Origin: Tamarix chinensis
Taxonomy: Eukaryota > Streptophyta > Magnoliopsida > Caryophyllales > Tamaricaceae
Reading direction: 5' to 3'
Assembly: GCA_030549775.1 (NCBI GenBank)
Contig: CM060175.1
Coordinates: 9,136,455-9,200,454, forward strand
DNA length: 64,000 nt
Numbering within the stretch: the stretch's first letter is position 1; each line of letters starts with the position of its first letter. The notes under the pieces were generated by a model. The model was given only the letters and a program-made list of their open reading frames with translations. It searched no databases and was not told where the DNA came from. A program made the translations under genes and the position numbers. Positions 35,153 through 46,290 of this stretch are shown here, piece by piece.

Positions 35153-36341
35153 TTTATTATTCTCTTTTTCTTCTTTCCCCTACCCAAATTAGGGTTCCCT
35201 CTAAACTCTAGCCTTGTCTCCTGCGCACCCTTATTTTGGTCTACGTACTATTTTTCACCCAAAGCCCCCAAACACCCCAACGACACTTCTCTTACCTTCC
35301 ACACGCCCCGAGGCATCTTTCCGTACGTAAGGTTCGCCCCCATGTGGACCTTAACCACCCTGTGCAAACCCTAGTTCCTCCTATTCCCCTCACTAGCCAA
35401 CTTACTTCCCCTTGGTTATCTTTCTTTCCAAATTTTCTTTTTCATGCCCCCAACCACATCACCACATCAAATACCCTAGCATGCATGTCCTAAGGCCACA
35501 TCATATCACAACTTGTAGCACATCCATATTAATACATAACAAAAGCGATCACATAGACGTACCTCGAATCCAAGCTGCGCTACACGTAAAATAGGTAAGA
35601 TAATAATATGTAAAACACGACATATAATCATACAAGGCATCTAAGGCAAGTAGATCACATATCACACAAGCGACCTTAGCTATACCCTTACCTGAATCGG
35701 CGCCGGGCTTGGAGCACGCTCCTACACCTCCTGGGAGTTTTGACTCGATTCACCTATAAGAGGGAAATACTATGGGTCAATCTCCCTCTACTAGAATTAT
35801 CATAATTTTCCTATCTTACCCCTATCATGGCCTAATACTAAGGCTAATATTAATAATAGTAGTTTATAAATAAAAGGTAGGGTTATTATTATTCTCAAGA
35901 TAGTTAATCGAATCACCACTAATCAAAGTAAGTCTTGGTATATTCATAGTATTAAAGTAAGGGTTCCAATATTACTAGTAATAATGTTATTAATAATACT
36001 AATAATAATAAGAATAATAATAATAATGATAATAATGATGATAATAATAATCGAAATCATAGTAGTAGTAGTAACAACAACAATAATAATAATACTAATA
36101 TTAACAACGATAATAATGATAATAAGGTTAATAATAGTAATAGTAAAAATAGTAGTAGTAGTAGTAATAATAATAATAATAATAATAATAGTGACAATAA
36201 TAATAATAATAATAATAATCATAATAATAATAGTGACAATACTAATCATAATAAGGATACTAAACTAATAATGCTAAATAATACTAGTAATAATAAGGAT
36301 AATAACGATGGTAATAATAGTTAAAGTAATAAATATAGTAA

Positions 36342-36411
<70 letters not shown>

Positions 36412-36469
36412 AAGAGTAAGAACAATAATAATAATAACAATAACCACCATAACCATGATGATGATGATG

Positions 36470-36511
<42 letters not shown>

Positions 36512-36604
36512 GTAATAATACTAATAGTAGTAGGAATACTAAAATAATGATAATAATAGAGATAATAACGATGTTAGTCATAGTTAGAGTAATAAACATG
36601 ATAA

Positions 36605-36637
<33 letters not shown>

Positions 36638-36640
36638 TAA
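35117..36640. repeat. (TTA)n and long imperfect (TAA)n arrays in LTR copy 2
   Basis: A pure TTA run lies at about 35117-35155. A long imperfect TAA array spans 35975-36640, with pure runs at 36343-36405 and 36465-36510, and thinner continuation to 36830. The long Ile/Asn-only open frames here are repeat artefacts. Confidence 0.95.
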
Positions 36641-37273
36641 TAATAACATGGCAAGGTTTTAGTATTAATTAATACCATTAATTAGAAGTTCTTAGGGATA
36701 AATGTTAGGACCTAATAGCAATAATAGTGGTAGTAATAATAGTAATTATAATGATAGTAATAATAATAATAATAATGTTAATAATAATCATAATAACACT
36801 AATAATAATAGTTAATAATATTAAAAATCATTAACACTTTTATTATTCAGGGTTTAGGGTTCAAGGAGTTGGGGCAACCTGGCTGGGTGGTGGTGCCGGC
36901 GGCGGCGGCGGTGGTGGAGGAAGGAAGAAATGGGAGACGTGGATGTGGAGGCTAGGGGAGAGGAAAGTAGGGGAAAATGGAGGTGTAGGGTGGTAGGGCA
37001 GGATCCCCTGGTTGTTTTGGGGGGTAGAGGTGGTGCTGCAGGCGACGGTATGGGCGGGGATGCAGTTTCGCACGGCCGAGGTGGCTCGTGCAGGGCAAGG
37101 CAGGGAAAGCTGGTGGTTGGGTTGTGTAGAGGGCAGTGCAGGGAGAATTTTGGTGGCCGGGGTGGGCGGCAGAGGTGGCCGATGACGGAGGAATGGCTGA
37201 CTGAAATGGAGGTGGCACACGACTGAGTTTTTCGGGCTCCAAATTTCAAACTCGATTATGGCGGCTCTTGGGG

Positions 37274-37282
37274 CTATTTATA
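37274..37282 (-). promoter_or_regulatory. TATA box of giant LTR copy 2
   Basis: The minus strand reads TATAAATAG, with ATTGG (CCAAT box on the opposite strand, 37285-37289) just upstream. The equivalent place in copy 3 (52841-52849) keeps TATAAATAG although flanks have changed. Transcription would start near 37245 and run down to 33651. Confidence 0.65.
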
Positions 37283-38379
37283 GGCCAATCGGGAAGGAAA
37301 ACGGCAAGGACGCGTGGCAAGGTAGGGGGCAGGGTTATGGGGCTCCTGTCTGGCGAGAATGGCCAGCACAGGTCTGCAGGGGCAGACCGTGATTTATCGG
37401 GGAGAGATAGGGTTTGCGTGCAGGAGAAGGTAGTAATGGTCTGGTTGAATTTGCAGGGGAGACAACGAGGAGGAGAGGGGAGGAATGGCCGATGCAGTGG
37501 GTGTGGCTGTTGCAGGCTTTTTCCGGCGAAATTTTTGGTTGCAGGGCTTCGAGCTGGAGGTTGAAGACGACGGGCTGAACCGGTGGTCCAGGGGAAAAGA
37601 AAAAGGGAGAGAAAAGGAAGGCCGAACCGGCCGGGAGAAGGGGAGAAGTGGTGCGGGAGGCTGGGCCGCGCAAGGGAGGGGAGCTGGGCCAGCAGACCAG
37701 CCCAAGTCGGGGAGGAAGAAACAAAAATAAGGAAGAGAAGGAAAGGAAAGAAAAGGAAAAAGAGGGGGGAAAAGGAGAAAAAGAAAAAGGAAAAAGAAGG
37801 GAAAATGGTGGTCGGCTTAATTAGTATAATTTGGATAATTTGGGATGTTTAATAAACTATAAATATTAAATTAATAATTAAATTCTCCTTTTAAGTTAAT
37901 TTAGGGATTTTTGGAAGAATTTTCTTAAATTCCATTTTAATTAACAAAACACTCTAATTTTCTCCAATTAGCTTATTTATAAAGTTTATATTAATTTGAA
38001 CCATTTTATCCTTCTTACTTTAAATAAAATAATTTATTTAATTAATTTCCAAAATAAAACCCTTAATTAGCTTAAATTACCAACATTCTTCCTATTTAAA
38101 ATACTTATAAATTTCTTCTTGATTTGCCCCAATTAATTTCCTTTTTTTTTAATAAGAGTAGTTTATTTAATTAATTTCCTAATAATCCCTTATTTGGCCA
38201 TGATTTCCTAAATTAGGGTTTTGGGGTATTTGAGAACATTACCATGAGTTTCAGCATAAGATTCCATACCTAAAACCACCAAAGAAATAAATATGTGTCA
38301 TTCAAAATTACATATAAAATTCATGTTTAATATACAAAAACACATACATCATTCATGTTTATCACTTTATGTTATGACG

Positions 38380-38760
38380 TATAACCTCATCCCATTCAAG
38401 TTTTTAAAACTTTTCTTTGTGATCTTCTTGTATATATATGTCATCAGTAACATCATTAATATTAGATGAGGAAGGTAAGCCTATACTTTACACATTCTTC
38501 CCTTATATGTTACCATCCCATTTCTTGACAAACAAGACTATGAACCACCATTTTTTTGTTGGATCAATAACATTGAACATGTAATTTGTTTATGAGGCTA
38601 ATATAAATGAGTCTAGCATATGACCAAATCTCAAATGATAAAACATTGTAACCCCACTTCTTTTATCAAAACATTATTTTGATTGTTACCCATTTATATA
38701 CGGATAAAGGGACCCTAAAGTAGTTGTAATTCAATAATTATATGCACTTGATCAACACGT
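38380..38760 (-). pseudogene. CACTA (En/Spm) element protein fragment, DUF4216-like
   Basis: The minus strand reads RFGHMLDSFILAS, stop, TNYMFNVIDPTKKWWFIVLF and VKKWDGN. This fits the DUF4216 domain found after TNP2-type transposase in CACTA elements (R....DEPFILASQ..QVFYV.DP....W.VV). One stop and no continuing domain on either side; a short relic. Moderate certainty because the match is brief. Confidence 0.5.
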
Positions 38761-38789
38761 ATACATTATTAATGCATAAATATAATGTT

Positions 38790-40427
38790 AACAAGAACAC
38801 CCAAACCCTCAAAATCTTCAACCAAAAATTAAATCATCAATACTTACTCAAATCAAGCATATAATATATCAAAATCTATCTAGAAATTACAAGGAATATC
38901 ATTGTATCAATGGAATCAATTAAAATCTATAAAATCACGAGATCAAGTCCAAAGGCCAAAAGTCATTGTGAGAATCATCCATGGCATAATTTAACATATC
39001 AATCGTGCTAACACCAAAATTCTATCTACTTATATTCATGTTATGTTTACCTAAGATTATGCTCCTAATTAGCAATAGAAAATAAAGGATTGAGGACCAA
39101 AAAATCTCTTCCATAAAAACTTCATTAAAACTAGAATATCAAGGAAAATAATAGAGAGAAATAACATATAAAAACAAAATCAAAGGAGACATAATTAGAG
39201 AGAAAATAAGATAGTAATTATCTTCTAAGTTCAAAAAAAGAAGAATGCTCAATCATGGAGGGAAAAGTAATATTGAGACACGAAAGTGGATAATGGAAGG
39301 ATGAGAGAAAGTGGGAAAAAAGGTAACTTAAGAAGAGGGTAAATGACAAAGGTTGGAAGGGTATGTTGTTATCTAGAAGTTAAAATAAAACACAGCTTCA
39401 ACCATGGTAGAAATATAAGAGGAAACTTAAAAAATAGAGGGTGTAGGAAGAAGGTAATGTTTGTGCAAGAAAATAGGAGGGAAATGAAGGGGCGGTGTGA
39501 TATAAAAGGATAAGGAATATAAATGGTTGTGGTTGTTATAAGATTTAGAAGATATAGGATTTGAGATAGGTAGATAACTTAGTGACTAAGTGTTTAGGAG
39601 ATATTTCCATGAAACTATCCAAGGTAAAGGAGGGATGGTGGTGGAGCAACATGGAGGGGAAATGAGTGGCCAAGATTGATAGAAAAAATTCCAAATGAAA
39701 TGCTAGGATGAACGGAGAATGAGTAGTGGAGGGAAGAAGGAAGAAAGCTTTGATAACTTGAGATTTTTGTGCAAAATATATAAAAAGAAAGCAAGAAAAA
39801 ATTGGTTATCACCAAGGGGAAGGCCAACGAAATTCCTTTAGCAAACATTAGTGGTTCTCATCCATACTAATAAATAATAAAAGGCTAGGTTTGATACTTA
39901 AAATATTAGATGAAGATGAAGGAAAGAAAACTTGCATTTGATGACATATTATGTATAAGACTTTATGAATAAATCCACAAATTATAAAAATAATCATAAA
40001 ATTTTTAAATCATTTTGAGCTAAATGAAACTAAAATATAGTGCTAATTGAAGTTTCCTAATTTTAGATAGTTAAATTATTGTGTTGGGGCTTGAAAAAAC
40101 GTTTAAGGCACACCAATATGATAAATAGTATATTTTTGCTAACGACATGGTTTGGAATTTTGAAAAAGCCAAGGAGACTCAAAAAATTATGATAAATTAA
40201 ATTAATCACATTCAATAAGAGTCTCAAAAGATCTCAAAGGCTAAAAGTGGCTTGGAAGTTCCATGAGAATCAAAACCGTAATAAAGTGATAATGAAACAT
40301 TTTAAAAATGTAACTAGTGTTTCTAATTTGATAAAAGGTGTACCAAAATATTTATAGTAAAATAAAAGAAATTGAAATATTGAATATTTTCAGAAATTTA
40401 AGGTTTTCAAAAAAAAAGAGGTGTTAC
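38790..40427 (-). repeat. Minus-strand LTR fragment inserted in copia gag
   Basis: On the minus strand it starts TGTAACACCTC at 40427, as other LTRs of the family do, followed by AT-rich sequence and then a purine-rich block (39240-39770). The sequence beyond 40427 is copia gag, so the LTR sits inside that element. The left limit is approximate and U5 landmarks were not found, so it may be truncated. Confidence 0.45.
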
Positions 40428-42207
40428 AACTTTAATCTTTTTTATTGAAGAAAATTTCGTTTTTCACCTACCAAAGCGTAAAATTTTATCCTATGAACAA
40501 TAAAGGCTTCGAGGTGGAGATCCCCTCGATCATCCAATTATATCCCATCCTCTAGGTAGATCTTCTACACCTTAAATTGTTGAATTCTTTGAGAGATATC
40601 TAGATTTGATACCAATTGAAAGCACTCTAGAGGGGTAAATAGGTTGAGATGAATAACCTATTAAGAGTCAATTTACACCTTATCCTAGTTATTGTCTCTT
40701 AGATTTATGATCCTACAAGCTCAATTCCCTCTCTCAGAAATTCTAGACACACCCGACCTATTTGATAATGAGTTTTGAATAGTGTTGCATTTACAAATGA
40801 TTCCTCATAATTTATAAATTACCACTGAGGAATAATTGCATTAAAGTAATCTAGCTAGAGTAATATGATATTTAATAATTAAAGATGGACTCTAGCTTGG
40901 TTGAATGACCATTAAAAACTTTTGAGATTTACTTAATAGAAAATTATTTGAAAGTATATGTTGAGAATTAATTGTAAGATAATGTGTACAACATGAAATT
41001 AACAAGTTTTTAAAACTTATTTTAAGTTTTCCCAATAGATGTTATTTATATGATGAGCTATCAAGCTATTAATTAATGGGGAAAGTCATATAGTCATTGT
41101 GGAAGTAATGGGGTATAATTTTCAACATTTAATGTTGACTATTTGATAAGTTACCATAACCAATACATTAGTTGGTATAACTAGCCAAAAATATGTTCAA
41201 ACCAGATGGAAAAATATTACTATTGCATAAACCAACTGATTGGTTATTGGAACTAGTTGATTAGTTTAATTCTTTTTAATTTTGGTCTAATTAACATATA
41301 AGAATATTCAAATGGTTTAGAAAACTATTCAATATGTTATGGTGACCAGTTAACGTGTTTAATCTAAGAAGTTAAATTTATATCAAGGAAAAAACATTTT
41401 ACACTTTATTTTAACCCATAGCCTAGTTACTCAATCAATTTTATTAGTTTGAGGAAACTAATAGAAGTGTTCAAATAGAGGCAAAATTGGTTTGTGCAGA
41501 AGTTCATCTTATAACCAAGTTAAGAAATCCAGTTGATTGATTTAGAAAATTAGTGAATCGGTTTACTAAAAATAATCTATGTGTTAAACCAAAGCGTAAA
41601 TAACTTTTCTTAGAAATGAAGATGCTTAGGAACTGAACAATTGGTTTCTAGGGTTTTTTAAATATCAAAACCTTGTTTTTTTATTTAAAAAAAACAATCA
41701 ATCAATTTTGAAACCACTCATATCTCATGTGGTTCCAACTAGAACTAAACGCTTGTTAAACGCTAAAAAATGATTGGAATTTAAAAATAACAAATAATTT
41801 ATAAAGAAGGTTTTACAACATTCCAAGAGATAAGATAAAAAGTGCTAGTGCTCAAACAACCTTATAAGGAAAAAACATAAGACTTAGAAGATTATACTGC
41901 AAAGCTAAAGTCTTAAGGTCTTGAATCTTTTCTTGATCTTTGTTTGGTCGAGATATGAAAGTTTTTATGCTAGCCTCAACTATCAATCCATTTAGTACTT
42001 AACTTGCTATGAATATTTCAAGTCCTTAGCACATGACGGTAGGATTGAATGAGGCCTATTATCGAGTGCTTTGAGAAACTCTATTGGTCTTTTATCTATC
42101 TTTGCAATTAGAGTGTTTGCTTGAGTGTGTTTATCATCAATTAGATTTGTAAAAGTCATGCACTCCCACATTAAAACCCTAATTAAGGTTTATTATCATC
42201 AAAACCA
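40428..42207 (-). mobile_element. Ty1/copia 5' end: LTR, primer site and gag start
   Basis: Minus-strand order: LTR 42207-40617, primer site 40614-40603 (TGGTATCAAATC), then gag start reading EGISTSKPLLFIG, stop, NFTLW, stop, VKNEIFF (expected EGISTSRPPLFDG.NY..WK.RM.IF for copia gag). The LTR starts TGGTTTTGATGATAATAAAC and ends CCCCTCTAGAGTGCTTTCA, both familiar copia LTR ends. The element is cut at 40428 by the neighbouring LTR; no pol is attached. Confidence 0.75.
40617..42207 (-). repeat. Copia 5' LTR, 1591 bp
   Basis: Ends defined as TG...CA on the minus strand (TGGTTTTGATG at 42207; GTGCTTTCA at 40617), two bases from the primer site. No target duplication could be tested because the other LTR is missing. 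Confidence 0.65.
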
Positions 42208-42910
42208 AGGATTAAAATATTAATTGTCCAAGGAGGTTAGCATAAATAAATCAAACTAAGATAGATTTATGAAAAAAGGCATAAACTTGATGACTTGATA
42301 GTGGTGGATGAATATGATGATGTAGGATATGGATATGATGTTTGAATCTACAAACAACATAGATAGAGATTTTGATTAAGATCACATAGAAAATAATTAA
42401 AGGGTTTTAAATTATCACTGACACATATGATAAAATAGAGAGGAAAATAGTTTATGATTCACACAGATAACATAAATATAAAATAGAGAAACTCACACAA
42501 GGTTTTAACACAAGTAAAAACTAAGCTTAATTCAATTTAACTGAACTTGTGATCATCAACGTTTTTACATGGATTTATATAGCATAATTCCAACCTACTC
42601 AAGTTGAATCTTCCACACATAAGATAAAATAAAATCACATGATATCTACTAAAATCCACACGACACACATATAAAAAAGAGAGGATGAAACAGAAGCTAA
42701 AAGATAAAAGTATATCTAATATCCTAAAAAGCTACTTAATAGCTAAGTAAACTAATTAACTAATGGATAATAAGTCCCTAATATTAATTATTATTCATGA
42801 CACTATTCATAGAACTATTCATATGATTAGTGACTAAATAAAATACTACAAAACTTTATCTTATCTTATTACCCTATGATAAAATAATTCATTCTTTAAA
42901 ATAAACGAAC
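42208..42910. other. AT-rich sequence, nothing recognised
   Basis: No protein family or LTR boundary found; possibly LTR debris of the gypsy fragment that follows. Confidence 0.45.
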
Positions 42911-42914
42911 TTAA

Positions 42915-43215
42915 TAACTAAGGAAATAGAGATTTCCTATGCCAAGATTAGATGACATGTTAGATGAGTTACGTGGAGCACAAGTATTTTCTAAAATTGA
43001 TCTAAGGAGAAGATATAATCAAATGAGAATATGAGAAGGGGATGAACGGAAAACTGCATTAAAAACAAAATCTATTTGTTATGAAGGAATTGTGATGCCT
43101 TTTAGTCTATTTAATGTACTTAGTTCATTTATGAGACTAATTAATGAAGTTCTTTAACCTTTTCTTAAAATTTTCATTGTGGTATAATTATACAATATAC
43201 TTGTGTGTAATAAAA
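42915..43215 (+). pseudogene. Ty3/gypsy reverse transcriptase fragment of another lineage
   Basis: Reads [35 protein letters not shown], stop, EGDERKTALKTKSICYEGIV, MPFSLFNVLSSFMRLINEVL, stop, PFLKIFIVV. This is RT fingers and palm up to just before the catalytic Asp pair. It differs from the Tekay RT at 47440 and from the chromovirus RT (phrases MLDELRGA and MRLINEVL), so it comes from a third gypsy lineage. No flanking gag or integrase. Confidence 0.85.
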
Positions 43216-43304
43216 ATGAGAATGAAGTTTCAAAACAAATAAAAGAAATTAATGCTTGGATAAATGTACCTCATGCGCTCCCCTCTTCTTGATTTCATCT
43301 TCTG

Positions 43305-43717
43305 TTGGAATCTATGGTGAATAAGAAAGTCGCCAAGCGTAAGGCGGCTCTTACTTCGGATGAGAAGAATCGTCGATTGTTGTTGGATTATGTAGGAGGA
43401 GAATTTGTTGACTATAGTATCAAAGGGGAACCATTGCCTTGTGAATTGAAATCTGCAAATTTTCCCCAATGTCGATTAAGACTATTTTGGAAACCCCGAT
43501 TGCCAATCAATCCCGGAACAATAATTACCCTATCATGGATGATCCTACTACCCAGATTCAAAATAATGATTCCCCCATTGATATTCCTGATGGCCAATCT
43601 TGGAGGGATATATTGATCAACAATAGGTGTCCTGAAGGGAATGTCTCTAAAATACATTCCTCCTCTTGTTATTAAAGAGGAAGAATCGCTCATGGTCAAG
43701 ATGTGCAAAGTCGCATG
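43305..43717 (+). pseudogene. Probable LINE ORF1-like (DUF4283-type) N-terminal fragment
   Basis: An open start MESMVNKKVAKRKAAL leads to a second frame reading IPDGQSWRDILINNRCPEGN and, after one more frameshift, SLKYIPPLVIKEEESLMVKM. A W(R/K)D.L..N then (L)K.I(P)P motif precedes the DUF4283 domain in plant L1 ORF1 proteins. The DUF4283 domain and zinc knuckle do not follow. Two frameshifts; non-functional. Tentative family call. Confidence 0.45.
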
Positions 43718-43759
43718 ATCATGCTTTATCACTAGGCAAATAGTTTGCAAGTTGAATAG

Positions 43760-44671
43760 ATGTGCACGGGCGTGCTTTTAGGTCGTGCAAGGGCATGTGA
43801 GGTTGTTTGGGCAGGCTGTGTTGGGTTGCACAAGTGTGGGATAGGAAATTTTAGTGTTGCACGGTCATGCTTGAGGCCATGTGCAAGCCATGCATTTTGT
43901 AAAAATACGATAGATGAGAGAAAGAAGAAGGGAAAAGAGGCATAGGAGTGACCTTGGTGGTTGATCCACTGACCAAATGGTGGCGAGTGGTGGAGATGGT
44001 ACTGTGCAGGCTAAAAATAGGGGAATGAATGAATGAGAAAGAAGATGGAGCTCGGGCAGTGGCTTTTTGACACAAAAAAAAATTGAGTGGAGGCCAAACA
44101 AGGAGGAATAAGGGATAGCTTATAGTATATATGAGTGAATCGGGGAAGGGAAAAGAGATAGAAGAGGGAGATATGCACAAGAATGAGAGATGGTAGGGTG
44201 GTGTAGGGGAAAAGATGGTCGAGTGTTTGGAAAAATGGAAGGCGATGGGGATGGTTATGTGTATACATTACATAAGGATAAGAAGAAGAAGAAGAATGGT
44301 AGGGAGTAGATATGAAAGAAAAGTGATGGGTGATGGTGCAACTTGTAGCAAATTTTAAATATTACAGCTTGGTTTGATGAGAGAAGGAGAATAAAGAAAA
44401 GAAAAGGAGAAAGAAAAAGGAAAACTAAAGGGTTGGGAGATTAGTTTAGGTAGTTTTAGATTATCCAAAAGTAATTAGGATTAGTGAAATTTTTAGTGGG
44501 CTTTAATTTTGGTTTACAAATTACGATTTATCCAAGTCAAGGTTTCGGATTCGGGTAAGTTTTTGACATTTGAAAATTAGGTTAAGGTTAAAATAAGATT
44601 TCTTGACATTAGAATCAAATTAGGGAAATAATGATGCAGGATTAGGCTAAGCAAATTTTCAAAGTATTATA
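43760..44671 (-). repeat. 3' LTR remnant of a second gag-only element
   Basis: Minus strand starts TATAATACTTTGAAAATTTG at 44671 (family start TGTAATGCCCCGAAAAA), then an AT-rich stretch and the purine tract at 44385-44432, as in the giant LTRs. The left limit, near GCACGGGCGTGC-type boxes (43770-43880), is uncertain. The frames read on the minus strand at 43851-44268 are low-complexity. Confidence 0.55.
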
Positions 44672-44859
44672 CTAAATTGCTCTTCTGTTGCTTGGGCATA
44701 TACTTACGACTATGATATTCTTTTTCATGTTATTTATGGTTCATAATTTTATACTACTCGATGAAATGTGATTCTATGAGCTATGCCTTGGCCTTTACTC
44801 ATGTTATTGATAAATTGTAATTTGTAAACTGAATGTTGGGTAGAAACTGGCTCACTAAA

Positions 44860-45110
44860 CCTCCAAGGATAGTACCCATCCCATGAGTTCTCCACCCCTA
44901 TGTCAGATATTCCTCCACCATGTGTTTTCCCTTCCTCTCAAGTAATATACTACCAAATTAACTCTTCTATCTCCTAGGCATCCATAAGTGGTGAAGGTAT
45001 TCTCCATATCCTAGACCCATCATTTCATGATCTTAGGGTCCTCCTAGCCCTCGAAGATCAGTGGGTGATGATGCCCAATCCTCTTGATTCAATCCTCCAA
45101 AGTTAGTACA
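44860..45110 (-). pseudogene. Ty3/gypsy gag fragment
   Basis: The minus strand reads PLIFEG, stop, EDPKIMK, stop, WV, stop, DMENTFTTYGCLGDRRVNLV, VYYLRGRENTWWRNI: the gag core start (P.FEG..DP....W...ME..F...GC....KV..A.Y.L.GEA..WW). It lies between the LTR remnant at 44671 and a decayed primer site at 45515-45526, with no pol between them (internal region about 855 bp). Several stops. Confidence 0.8.
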
Positions 45111-45514
45111 GCTACTGGCATTGGTGAAGTTGGGAGTGCTCAAATTTGGCCCTCTACGTAGGCTCTAATGGTCTCTATAAAGTCTTTGATGCATTCAAAG
45201 TAGTAGTTAGTGGCAATCGATTCCTAGCTAAAAGTAATTAGGTACAAAGTTCAAATAAGATAGTACTAAGACTCATAAAAAATTATTACAAATTTTATAT
45301 ATGGCACATTCCCAACCCCATTCACACTCACAGACATTCCAAGTTTAAAATAATTAAAGTTGTTAAAAAATCAAGGGAAGAGGTTTAGAAAGATGATTAT
45401 GTGGTATTGGCTTAAAAATCACTTTTAAAGGCAATATGTTTTTACAAAAAGCTCTAATAAAAACCTTTGGTATCGACTTAATAGTTCTTAAAAGTGAAGA
45501 GTTAATAAGAAAAG

Positions 45515-45526
45515 GCTCTATTACCA
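45515..45526 (-). other. Decayed primer binding site
   Basis: The minus strand reads TGGTAATAGAGC, two mismatches from TGGTATCAGAGC, close to an LTR end box at 45530. Confidence 0.6.
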
Positions 45527-45529
45527 ATC

Positions 45530-46290
45530 TATAATACACCTATTTTTTACTACAAAAAAAATTTCATTCAAAATAGTGCAGAAGCTAAAATACACCTAGG
45601 AAAAATGAGGTGTTATTTCCATACTTGATACAGGAAAGATGTTCGTCGCCTGCCTTATATAAGATACAAGGTTAAAACCAACGAATACATTTAAAAATAA
45701 TAGAGTGCGTGAATATAAATTATTTAAGCACCTTAAAAGATTGTTTACATCAAAAGACCTTAATGGTTCCCAACTAAATCATTACAAAATATAAGTAGAT
45801 CAAAATACGGGGCTACATTAAAATGAGATTGGAGTGTGACAACAAAACCAAAACCATGGTTCACCACAAACCCCACAAGATCTTTAAATTTTCATTCTTT
45901 CAAACCCCAAGCCCAAACCGAGTATTCCCACTACTTAACTTACTCAAAAACCCACACATGATCATCTACTCATAGGAATGAGTAGGTGGCCAATCAAAAT
46001 GGCATATCAGTAGGCTATGTACTGAGTAAGCCAAGTTGCTCCATCAATGGATATAAAAGTATGCAAATTCTATCGTACATGGATATAATATTTAACACGG
46101 GTCATGCTAAGTTCTTATATGTAAAGGTAAGAGTACATCACGAAATGTTATCATACATAACTTAGATAATGTAGGATATATCATGCTTGGTTTCATATTA
46201 TAATTACATAGGTACTCACACATATAATAGCAGATTAAATCCAAACAACCACTAGGTATTATTTCTAATTACTTAATCTAGACCCAAAGT
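45530..46290 (-). repeat. 5' LTR (partial) of the second gag-only element
   Basis: Has the U5 box pair (CACCTATTTTTTACTAC at 45537 and AAAATGAGGTGTTATTTCC at 45603) and CAGTAGGCTATGTACTGAGTAAGCC at 46008-46032, the shared hairpin/GAGTAA motif. It is cut at about 46290, where + strand gag sequence starts. Confidence 0.7.

Larger units (their letters stand above)
33651..38233 (-). repeat. Solo LTR, minus orientation, 4583 bp (giant LTR copy 2)
   Basis: Bounded by a perfect 5-bp target duplication GAACA at 33646-33650 and 38234-38238. The + strand begins TGTAATACCC and ends GGGGTATTTGA. From left to right it contains the U5 box pair (33660-33740), CTTAGTACCAG, the hairpin motif plus GAGTAAGGTAACC (34167-34194), CCGGTGGA blocks (34365-34720), TTA and TAA arrays, the GGAGCACGCTCCTACACC box (35711-35728), a CCG-repeat and GC-rich block (36880-37800), a TATA box (37274-37282), a purine tract (37690-37800) and an AT-rich end. 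No primer site at the left border: no internal domain remains. Confidence 0.9.
33579..38355. repeat. 188-bp tandem repeat, monomer 3, split by a solo LTR
   Basis: Occupies 33579-33650 and 38239 to about 38355. The joined parts read AGCATGAACA + TTACCATGAGTTTC, which matches monomer 1 at 30519-30537 (GAACATTACCATGAGCTTC). Everything between is the solo LTR plus one copy of the target duplication. Confidence 0.78.

Noticed and set aside
35944..36599. Ile-, Asn- and Leu-rich open frames
   Set aside because: Translation of TAA/TTA microsatellites.
36854..37852. Open frames of 81-131 codons in LTR copy 2
   Set aside because: Pro/Ser/His-rich or Gly/Arg-rich composition products of a GC-skewed block; no counterpart in copy 3 and no domain.
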